Below, piece after piece: positions 1 through 5,983 of a stretch of 5,983 bases of DNA. The stretch comes from an uncultured Acidimicrobiia bacterium (GTDB lineage: Bacteria; Actinomycetota; Acidimicrobiia; IMCC26256; CALEDW01): NCBI GenBank assembly GCA_937949585.1, contig CALEDW010000212.1, forward strand, positions 1 to 5,983. Direction: 5' to 3'. The notes beneath the pieces are model-generated. The model made no database searches. It saw only the letters and a program-made list of their open reading frames with translations, and had not been told where the DNA came from. Every line of letters starts with the position of its first letter. The first letter of the stretch is position 1. The translations under genes and the position numbers were made by a program.

Positions 1-291
1 CGGGCCGGGCTCGCGGCGCCGGTGGGGGACCAGCAGCAGCGCCGGGACGCTCATCGTCGCCTCGGTGTCGAACACCACCTCTTCGCGCCGGTACCACGGG
101 GTGTCGTCGACCGAGCGTGTCTCGGAGGCCGGGGGCACCGGTGCCGGCGGCGACCCGAGCGCCTCGGCCAGCCATGCCGCCACCGCCGCCCGGCGCGCGT
201 CGAGCGCGTCGGGATCGGAGGGCAGGGGCGGGCGCGGCTCCAGGCCGGCGAGGTGCAGCTGCCAGGCCGCCCACGGCGAGAAGTTGCGCAC
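1..291 (-). CDS. Alpha/beta hydrolase (dienelactone hydrolase / acetyl xylan esterase-like), N-terminal part
   Basis: This is the first 97 codons of a gene that runs off the left edge. Residues 1-50 form a helical lead with an aromatic patch (NFSPWAAW) and an Ala-rich helix. A Pro-rich linker follows. The stretch RREEVVFDTEATMSVPALLLVPH (residues 68-90, shown only by its pattern of strand-turn-strand ending in LLVPH) then resembles the entry to the hydrolase fold in bacterial enzymes annotated as alpha/beta or dienelactone hydrolases. The nucleophile elbow and the His and Asp of the triad lie outside the window, so activity and substrate cannot be judged. The start is taken as the GTG at 289-291. 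No ATG lies in frame upstream, and no good Shine-Dalgarno sequence precedes it, but a TANNNT hexamer sits 5 bases upstream, which suggests a leaderless mRNA. The gene is divergent from the dehydrogenase gene. The family call is a pattern judgement. Confidence 0.62.
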   Translation of the reverse strand, partial: MRNFSPWAAWQLHLAGLEPRPPLPSDPDALDARRAAVAAWLAEALGSPPAPVPPASETRSVDDTPWYRREEVVFDTEATMSVPALLLVPHRRREPGP

Positions 292-296
292 GGCCC

Positions 297-302
297 AACC
301 TA
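297..302 (-). promoter_or_regulatory. Possible -10 element for a leaderless hydrolase transcript
   Basis: On the minus strand the hexamer TAGGTT fits the TANNNT pattern of actinobacterial -10 elements. It ends 5 bases before the GTG start of the hydrolase gene, so transcription would begin at or beside the start codon. No recognisable -35 element is seen. This is a weak inference from six bases. Confidence 0.27.
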
Positions 303-400
303 GAGAGCCGCCGTCGCGGGCGGCAACTCCCCACGGCCCTGCGACCCGCGGCTCCCGGTATCGTCGGCCGCCGTCGCGCGGGCGTTCGAGGTGCGGGTGC

Positions 401-406
401 GGGAGG
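401..406 (+). promoter_or_regulatory. Ribosome binding site deciding the dehydrogenase start
   Basis: GGGAGG lies 5 bases before the ATG at 412. It favours that ATG over the in-frame GTG at 391, which has no such site and would add seven Arg-rich residues in front of the Rossmann fold. Confidence 0.7.
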
Positions 407-411
407 TGCGC

Positions 412-1308
412 ATGGACGTCGGGTTCATCGGGTTGGGCGCGATGGGGTTGCCGATGGCGAAGCACCTCGTGGCCGCCGGCCACCGGGTGACGGTGGCCTC
501 CCGGAGTCCCGGACCGGTGCAGACGGCGGTGGCCGCCGGCGCCGTGGCCGCTGACGGGCCGGCGGGGGTGGTGCGCGCGTCGGAGATCACGATCCTGTGC
601 GTCCCCGGCTCGGCCGACGTGGTCGGGGTGCTCGACGCCGCGTGGGAGGAGCTGGGGCCCGGGAAGCTCGTCGTGAACACCTCGACGATCGATCCCGAGG
701 TGGAGCGGGCCCAACACGAGCGGGTCCGCTCCCGGGGTGCGGAGTACCTCGAGGCGCCGCTGAGCGGCGGGACCGCCGGCGCGCAACGGGGAACGCTCAC
801 CCTCATGGTGGGCGGCGACCCCGCCGTGCTCGAGCGGGCCCGCCCGGTGCTGGAGGCCTTCGCCGAGCGCATCGTGCCCGTGGGCGGGCCGGGCATGGGC
901 CAGGTCGTGAAGCTGTGCAACAACCTCATCTACGCCGCGCAGATGCTGGCAACGGCGGAGGCGACCGTGCTCGCCGAGAAGGAGGGAGTCGACCTGGCCC
1001 GGATGCACGAGGTGCTCATCCACGCCACCGGTGACTGCGTCGCGGTGCGGACCCGCCTGCCCGCCGAGGGGGTCGTGCCGGACAGCCCCGCCAGCACCGG
1101 TTGGGCACCGGGATTCATGACCGACCTCATGGCCAAGGACCTCGACCTTGCGCTCACCCATGCGGCTCGGCGACGCAGCCCCTTGTTCAGCGCCGGACCG
1201 GCCCGCCAGCTGCTGGGGGCGGCCTCCGAGGCCGGCTACGGGCGGGAGGACTTCTCGGCGGTGGCCAAGGTGCTGCGGCGCCTGGCCGGGCTCACCCCCG
1301 GGCCGTGA
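412..1308 (+). CDS. NAD(P)-dependent beta-hydroxyacid dehydrogenase (3-hydroxyisobutyrate dehydrogenase / 2-hydroxy-3-oxopropionate reductase family)
   Basis: This is a complete 298-residue protein, the usual length for the family. It should reversibly oxidise a short beta-hydroxyacid to the semialdehyde or ketone in the cytoplasm. The Rossmann dinucleotide site is GFIGLGAMG (residues 4-12). The substrate loop EAPLSGG (114-120) carries the conserved Ser118. The catalytic lysine is Lys167 in GMGQVVKLCNN, and the C-terminal all-alpha domain has the conserved KD pair (242-243). After the second beta strand the sequence is ASRSP, with Arg rather than the acidic residue of strict NAD enzymes, so NADP use is likely (inference). 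The ATG at 412 is chosen because the protein then begins at the first beta strand, behind a good ribosome binding site. The stop overlaps the kinase start as GTGA, so the two are probably coupled. Substrate is unassigned: hydroxyisobutyrate, tartronate semialdehyde and L-threonate-type acids all fit the family. Confidence 0.93.
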   Translation: MDVGFIGLGAMGLPMAKHLVAAGHRVTVASRSPGPVQTAVAAGAVAADGPAGVVRASEITILCVPGSADVVGVLDAAWEELGPGKLVVNTSTIDPEVERAQHERVRSRGAEYLEAPLSGGTAGAQRGTLTLMVGGDPAVLERARPVLEAFAERIVPVGGPGMGQVVKLCNNLIYAAQMLATAEATVLAEKEGVDLARMHEVLIHATGDCVAVRTRLPAEGVVPDSPASTGWAPGFMTDLMAKDLDLALTHAARRRSPLFSAGPARQLLGAASEAGYGREDFSAVAKVLRRLAGLTPGP

Positions 1309-2675
1309 TCGTCGCCGTCGACCTCGGCACGACGGTCACCAAAGGCGCGCTGTGCAGCGCCTCGGAGATCTGGGCGACGGCCCGCCGGGCCGTGCCCACG
1401 CACCACCCGGCACCGGGGCGGGACGAGCAGGATCCCGACGACTGGTGGCAGGCCTTCACCGGTGTGCTCTCCGACCTGGCCCGGGCCGAGCCCGCTCGGT
1501 GGCCGGAGGTGGAGACCGTCGTGTGCTCGGCGGCCCGGGAGACCTTCGCCCTGTTCGACGGGCGGTTGCGCCCTCTCGGACCCGGGATCCTGTGGTCGGA
1601 CCTCCGGGGGGATCCGCAGGCCCTGGGCGTCGACCCGGTGACGTTCCTGGCCCGTACCGGGGTGGTGCTCAACACGGCGACCGCGGCCGCCAAGCTCGCC
1701 GTCACCGCAGCGTCGGTCCCAGGGGCCCGCTGGGCCCTGTCGCCGCGGGACTGGATCGTGGCGCGGCTCACCGGGTCGGTCGTCACCGACCACACCCTGG
1801 CGTCGCGCACCGGCTGCCACGCCGCCGACGGCACCCCGATGGTCGACGCCGCGATGGCGGCGCTGCTGCCCGAACCGGTGCCGTCGGTGACCGCGCTGGC
1901 CGTCGACGGGCGGCACGCCGCGGAGGTCGGCCTCCCCCCCGGGGTCACGGTGACCGTCGGGGCCGGTGACCGGGCCTGCGAGGTGCTCGGCACCGGCGCC
2001 GACCGGGACGTCCCGATGGTCTCATGGGGCACGACCGCCAACGTGTCGGTCCCGGTCACCCGGCGTGCTGCACTCGACCTGCCCGCCTCCCGCGCTCCTC
2101 ACGGGGGCTGGATCGTGGAGATGGGCCTGTCGGCCGCGGGGTCGGCCCTGGCCTGGCTGGCCGGCCTCGGTGGAGGGACCGTCGGCGACCTCTGGGACGC
2201 CGCCGGCCGGTGCCCGCCCGGGGCGCAGGGGGTCGTGGCGCTCCCGTGGTTCGCCGGCGCCCGGGCCCCGTGGTGGCGCCCCGACCGCCACGCGGTGCTC
2301 GCCGGTCTCACCACCGCCCACGACCTCGGGACGCTGGCCCGGGCCGTGATCGAAGGGGTGGCCTTCGACGTCGCCCGGGGCCTCGAGCGCGCCGCGCCCG
2401 GGGCCGAGGTCCTCGTGCTCGCCGGTTCGGGGAGCCGGCAGCCGCTCTGGCCGCAGGTGCTGGCCACGGCCACCGGGCGGACCGTGTACGTGCGGCGCCA
2501 CGCCGACGCCGCGCTGGTCGGTGCATGGCTCTTGGCGCTCGGCGACCGGGACGTCGAGCGTCGCAACCCAGTCGTCGCCGAGGTCGCCCCCGACCCCGAC
2601 GCGACGGCTGCGCTTGCGGCGGCCCGGACCGCCTCCGATCGGCTCGCCGCGGCGTTGCTCGGACCGGCGCCCTGA
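1305..2675 (+). CDS. FGGY-family carbohydrate kinase
   Basis: This 456-residue kinase should phosphorylate a sugar or polyol with ATP. The N-terminal phosphate loop is AVDLGTTVTKGAL (residues 4-16). ETFALFD (79-85) and WSDLR (97-101) form the usual substrate-side motifs, and SPRDWIVARLTG (146-157) matches the PKD...LTG motif. The general base is Asp222 in GAGDRACE. The second-domain phosphate motif is SWGTTANVSV (240-249), and the adenosine motif is GSGSRQPLWPQVLA (374-387). All core motifs are intact, although the protein is shorter than typical xylulokinases or glycerol kinases (about 480-520). The GTG at 1305 is chosen because the family N-terminus starts there and it overlaps the dehydrogenase stop by 4 bases; an upstream frame to 1101 exists but only reads through the dehydrogenase. 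The substrate cannot be told. The 3' end is crossed in antisense by the beta-helix frame. Confidence 0.92.
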   Translation: MIVAVDLGTTVTKGALCSASEIWATARRAVPTHHPAPGRDEQDPDDWWQAFTGVLSDLARAEPARWPEVETVVCSAARETFALFDGRLRPLGPGILWSDLRGDPQALGVDPVTFLARTGVVLNTATAAAKLAVTAASVPGARWALSPRDWIVARLTGSVVTDHTLASRTGCHAADGTPMVDAAMAALLPEPVPSVTALAVDGRHAAEVGLPPGVTVTVGAGDRACEVLGTGADRDVPMVSWGTTANVSVPVTRRAALDLPASRAPHGGWIVEMGLSAAGSALAWLAGLGGGTVGDLWDAAGRCPPGAQGVVALPWFAGARAPWWRPDRHAVLAGLTTAHDLGTLARAVIEGVAFDVARGLERAAPGAEVLVLAGSGSRQPLWPQVLATATGRTVYVRRHADAALVGAWLLALGDRDVERRNPVVAEVAPDPDATAALAAARTASDRLAAALLGPAP

Positions 2676-3490
2676 GCCCGGTTGCGGACCGCCCGGGTAC
2701 GGGTGAGGCGCACGTCGACCAGACCGTCGGTCACGAGCCCGGCGTCGTGCACCCCCACGTCACCCGGCGGACAGGACCTCCCGTTGTCCCGCACCACCGA
2801 GTCGACCACCCGCAGCACCGCCCGTCGACCCGGCGCCCCCCGCACCCGCACCCCCAGGCACCCGGCCCGAACGTCACCGTGCACCAGCGTCACCGGACCG
2901 GCGCCGTCCACGTCGAGACCGACGCCGTTGGCCACCAGCGAGGTGCCGGCGATCACCAGACCCCGGGACCCGCGGCCCGCCACCGCGATCCCGGCACCGC
3001 GGTTTCCCCGGCCGAGTGCGGCCCGGACCCGCGCCTGCGGTGCCTGGCGCAGGTGGATCCCGTCGCCGCCGGCCCGACGCACCGTCACCCCCCAGAGCAC
3101 GAGGCCGGGTGCCCGGTGCGCGGCGACCCCCGCGGCGGGCGCGTCGACGACGGTCACGCCGACGATCGCCGCTCCCGGTACCGGACGGCTCCCCGCCACG
3201 CACAGCAGCGCGGGCGGCCCGTCGGGGCCGCACGGCGGCGGGGGCGAGGCCGGAGGGCCCAGCCGGGCCCTGAGGGCCGTGATCCGCACCCCGGGCACTG
3301 CCACCCGCACCGCCTCCCGGTAGGTGCCCGGGTGCAGCACCACCTCGTCGCCCGGTCGGGCCCGGTCCACCGCACCCTGGATCCGTCCACCCGGCCGCAC
3401 GTGATGCGTCCGGGTGGCCCCGGATCCGGACGCGGCCGCAGACGTGCCGGCCGCAAGCGATCCGATGAGCAGTATGGCCGCCAGCGACAC
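2099..3490 (-). CDS. Exported parallel beta-helix (right-handed repeat) protein; both ends uncertain
   Basis: The credible part, 2675 to about 3490, encodes some 272 residues. A hydrophobic export signal (SLAAILLIGSLAAGTSAAA) is followed by RPGGRIQGAVDRARPGDEVV and HPGTYREAV, the hallmark opening of secreted parallel beta-helix proteins. Repeated short strands with G, V and N turns follow (for example GVTVRRAGGDGIHLR and GTSLVANGVGLDV). Such folds are common in pectate-lyase-like and mannuronan-epimerase-like proteins, but no catalytic residue is identifiable. Two things are odd. The only in-frame start near the signal is the GTG at 3488-3490, which excludes the Arg-rich run just upstream (HRRRRCR) that would suit a signal peptide N-region; further upstream lies a tRNA. 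Also, the frame has no stop until 2099, so the last 191 codons are antisense to the kinase and are Ala/Ser/Pro-rich, like a shadow. A frameshift, truncation or real antisense overlap are all possible. Confidence 0.55.
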   Translation of the reverse strand: MSLAAILLIGSLAAGTSAAASGSGATRTHHVRPGGRIQGAVDRARPGDEVVLHPGTYREAVRVAVPGVRITALRARLGPPASPPPPCGPDGPPALLCVAGSRPVPGAAIVGVTVVDAPAAGVAAHRAPGLVLWGVTVRRAGGDGIHLRQAPQARVRAALGRGNRGAGIAVAGRGSRGLVIAGTSLVANGVGLDVDGAGPVTLVHGDVRAGCLGVRVRGAPGRRAVLRVVDSVVRDNGRSCPPGDVGVHDAGLVTDGLVDVRLTRTRAVRNRAQGAGPSNAAASRSEAVRAAASAAVASGSGATSATTGLRRSTSRSPSAKSHAPTSAASAWRRTYTVRPVAVASTCGQSGCRLPEPASTRTSAPGAARSRPRATSKATPSITARASVPRSWAVVRPASTAWRSGRHHGARAPANHGSATTPCAPGGHRPAASQRSPTVPPPRPASQARADPAADRPISTIQPP

Positions 3491-3531
3491 TGCAACCGCA
3501 GCTCGACACCTGCGGCGCCGGTGGTCGCGAG

Positions 3532-3604
3532 TGGGGCCGGCAGGGATCGAACCTGCGACCGAGGGATTATGAGTCCCCTGCTCTGACCACTGAGCTACGG
3601 CCCC
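3532..3604 (-). tRNA. tRNA with CAT anticodon, probably tRNA-Ile2 (lysidine type), otherwise elongator tRNA-Met
   Basis: The cloverleaf is complete at 73 bases. The 7-bp acceptor stem GGGGCCG/CGGCCCC is perfect, the D stem is GCTC/GAGC with an 8-base loop, and the anticodon stem is GGGGA/TCCCT with loop CTCATAA. The variable loop has 5 bases, the T stem GCAGG/CCTGC closes a TTCGATC loop, and the discriminator is A. No CCA is encoded. The anticodon CAT is complementary to 3569-3571. The 8-base D loop, the G27-T43 pair and the order AGAGCAGG-GACTCATAATC-CT-GGTCGC recall the E. coli minor isoleucine tRNA more than its elongator Met tRNA, so Ile2, needing TilS to make lysidine, is preferred. It is not the initiator. 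It lies 48 bases downstream of tRNA-Asn and is probably cotranscribed. Confidence 0.93.
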
Positions 3605-3652
3605 CGCACGGGGCCGGCTCCGCCGTGACCCGAGGACCGACGCCCGGCCGGG

Positions 3653-3726
3653 CTCCGGGGGAGAGACTCGAACTCTCAACAACACGGGTTAACAGCCCGT
3701 TGCTCTGCCAATTGAGCTACCCCGGA
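3653..3726 (-). tRNA. tRNA-Asn (GTT)
   Basis: The cloverleaf is complete at 74 bases. Acceptor stem TCCGGGG/CCCCGGA, D stem GCTC/GAGC with loop AATTGGCA, and anticodon stem ACGGG/CCCGT with loop CTGTTAA all pair. The T stem GAGAG/CTCTC closes a TTCGAGT loop. The discriminator is G, as expected for Asn, and no CCA is encoded. The variable loop reads GTTGTT, six bases instead of the usual five. A possible -10 (TAACCT, complement of 3737-3742) lies upstream, but no -35 is clear. Confidence 0.95.
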
Positions 3727-3783
3727 CGACGGCGGCAGGTTACCAGCCGACCGCCGGGCGGATCGGCCCCCGGCCCGCCTGCT

Positions 3784-3792
3784 AGAAGGAGG
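3784..3792 (+). promoter_or_regulatory. Strong Shine-Dalgarno with very short spacing
   Basis: AGAAGGAGG is a near-perfect complement to the 16S rRNA 3' end, but only two bases separate it from the GTG at 3795. It marks a real gene here. No alternative in-frame start lies a few codons downstream. Confidence 0.6.
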
Positions 3793-3794
3793 CC

Positions 3795-4090
3795 GTGAAG
3801 TGGCGTCTGGCGCTCGTCGCCGGGTTCGTCGCCGGCTACGTGATCGGCGCCCGCGCCGGCCGGGCGCGCGACGAGCAGCTGCGCCGCCGGCTCGAGCGTC
3901 TCCGGGACAGCCGGGTGTTCGACCGTCTGCAGGCCGCCGTCGAGCTCGGGGTGGAGCGGCTCCGCCACGACGAGCCCGCCCCCGGCGCCCCCCCGCCGCC
4001 GGCCGACGTCACGGTCGAGGCAGCCCCGGATCGCTCCGCCGGCGCCGGCGCCGCCCGCCCCGAACCGGTCCCGCCCGCGCCCGGCGGACC

Positions 4091-4094
<4 letters not shown>
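3795..4094 (+). CDS. Small single-pass membrane protein
   Basis: The 99-residue protein starts with KWRLALVAGFVAGYVIGARAG, one hydrophobic helix (about residues 4-20) whose GFVAGYVIGARAGR pattern recurs in small unnamed actinobacterial membrane proteins and resembles the start of YtxH-type proteins. A charged, probably helical region follows (residues 21-56, rich in Arg, Glu and Leu, such as RRRLERLRDSRVFDRLQ). It ends in a Pro/Ala-rich disordered tail. The likely layout is a membrane anchor with a cytoplasmic tail; no function is known to me. The start is the GTG directly behind a strong Shine-Dalgarno. The gene diverges from the tRNA pair and converges on the sigma gene, sharing the CTAG at 4091-4094, where each gene uses TAG on its own strand. 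Confidence 0.82.
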
Positions 4095-5409
<1,315 letters not shown>

Positions 5410-5425
<16 letters not shown>

Positions 5426-5983
5426 CCGGTGAGGAAGCGTACCAACTCCTCGGCGGCCTCCCGACCGTCCGCCCAGTCGCCGTCGGCCCGAGCGGTGACG
5501 GCGGCGTCGAGCCGGCGCTTGCACTCCGACGCCCCCGCGTCCTCGGCGGCCACCAGGGTCTCGAGGAGCCGCTCCGCCACCGGGATCGCGAGGTCGAGCA
5601 TGAGGGTGGTGCGCCGCACCTCCGGGTCGGCATCCCCGATCACCTCTTCGTTGGCGAGGCGGTGCAAGACCGGCCCCAGCCGTCCGTCGTCGGCGCTCAG
5701 GGCCGCCTCGACCGACCCGGACCGCTCGAGCAGGTGCCAGACCTCCCGGGCCAGGTCGTCGGTGAGCAGGTGGGGGCCGAACCACCCCGCGGTGAGCTCC
5801 GGTTGCTGCACGTGGACACGAAGGGCCTGGGCCTCCCGCGGTACCCGGATCGCCGCGACCTCGGCCCGCCCGGCCGCCGGGAGGTCCGGCCGCTCCGGGG
5901 GCGGGGCGCCGCCGCGGCGCACCCGTGCGATCTCCCGCTTGAACCAGGCGTGCTCGTAGCCGAGCCGGCCCGCCACCTCCCGG
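5410..5983 (-). CDS. dnaG: DNA primase, C-terminal part (5' end beyond the window)
   Basis: About 190 residues are visible, entering from the right edge and ending at the TGA complementary to 5410-5412. The first part (AGRLGYEHAWFKREIARVRR) fits the end of the primase core and the following linker. A Pro/Arg-rich linker then leads to a helical C-terminal region (LREVW-like helix LAREVWHLLERSG, then VLHRLANEEVIGDADPE and two long helices), which in DnaG binds the replicative helicase DnaB. The zinc-binding and Toprim catalytic domains lie outside the window, so their motifs cannot be checked. The call rests on this helix pattern and on the position directly upstream of the primary sigma gene, the classical primase-sigma order. 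The 16-base overlap with the sigma start suggests one mRNA and coupled translation. This C-terminal region diverges quickly between species, so the identity is less certain than that of sigma. Confidence 0.8.

Noticed and set aside
336..364. Promoter for the dehydrogenase with TATCGT at 359-364 as -10
   Set aside because: The -10 matches four of six bases, but the matching -35 position reads GCCCTG, unlike any consensus; too weak to list.
300..929. Minus-strand open frame opposite the dehydrogenase
   Set aside because: It is Ser/Thr/Pro/Arg-rich shadow coding, opposite a fully conserved dehydrogenase.
2677..2697. CCCGG/CCGGG inverted repeat just after the kinase stop as a terminator
   Set aside because: The stem is only 5 bp with an 11-base loop and no T-tract, and such GC repeats are expected by chance here.
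2024..3586. Plus-strand open frame crossing the kinase end, the beta-helix region and the CAT tRNA
   Set aside because: Its translation is Arg/Pro/Gly-rich without domain pattern and it reads through a tRNA; the minus-strand beta-helix frame explains the region better.
3532..3604. tRNA gene as an integration site for a mobile element
   Set aside because: No integrase, direct repeat of the tRNA 3' end or change in base composition is visible on either side.
5426..5785. Upstream extension of the sigma frame inside dnaG
   Set aside because: The added residues are Arg/Gly/Pro-rich and unlike sigma; they are an alternative reading of the primase gene.

Overview
The window is very GC-rich, with coding on both strands and start codons that are often GTG. 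This fits a high-GC actinobacterium. DNA primase followed directly by the primary sigma factor, with a compact sigma N-terminus lacking the long extension of Streptomyces or Mycobacterium, hints at a deep-branching class such as Acidimicrobiia, but the sequence alone does not prove it. I see no mobile element, CRISPR array or rRNA gene.

Left part (1-2675): the 5' part of an alpha/beta hydrolase gene runs off the left edge on the minus strand. About 120 bases separate it from a divergent plus-strand pair: a beta-hydroxyacid dehydrogenase of the 3-hydroxyisobutyrate / tartronate-semialdehyde reductase family, and an FGGY-family sugar or polyol kinase. The two overlap by 4 bases (GTGA) and look translationally coupled, so they probably act on one small hydroxylated carbon source. 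The substrate cannot be read from sequence.

Middle (about 2676-3726): on the minus strand, tRNA-Asn(GTT) and a CAT-anticodon tRNA (probably the lysidine-type tRNA-Ile2, otherwise elongator Met) are followed 41 bases later by a gene for an exported parallel beta-helix protein. That gene has no convincing start codon, and its frame stays open 576 bases into the antisense of the kinase gene. Its boundaries are the least certain in the window.

Right part (3795-5983): a small single-helix membrane protein on the plus strand converges on a minus-strand replication/transcription pair, dnaG (3' part only) and the primary sigma-70 factor. The dnaG stop lies 16 bases inside the sigma gene. The membrane protein and sigma genes end in the same CTAG, each using TAG on its own strand, inside a small perfect inverted repeat. 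The sigma factor is complete and canonical, except for a leucine where most primary sigmas have glycine in the turn of the region 4.2 helix-turn-helix.

The window is mostly housekeeping with a small metabolic operon. I found no clear undescribed system; the points worth following are the beta-helix gene, the sigma substitution, the shared-stop junction and the unassigned dehydrogenase-kinase pair.
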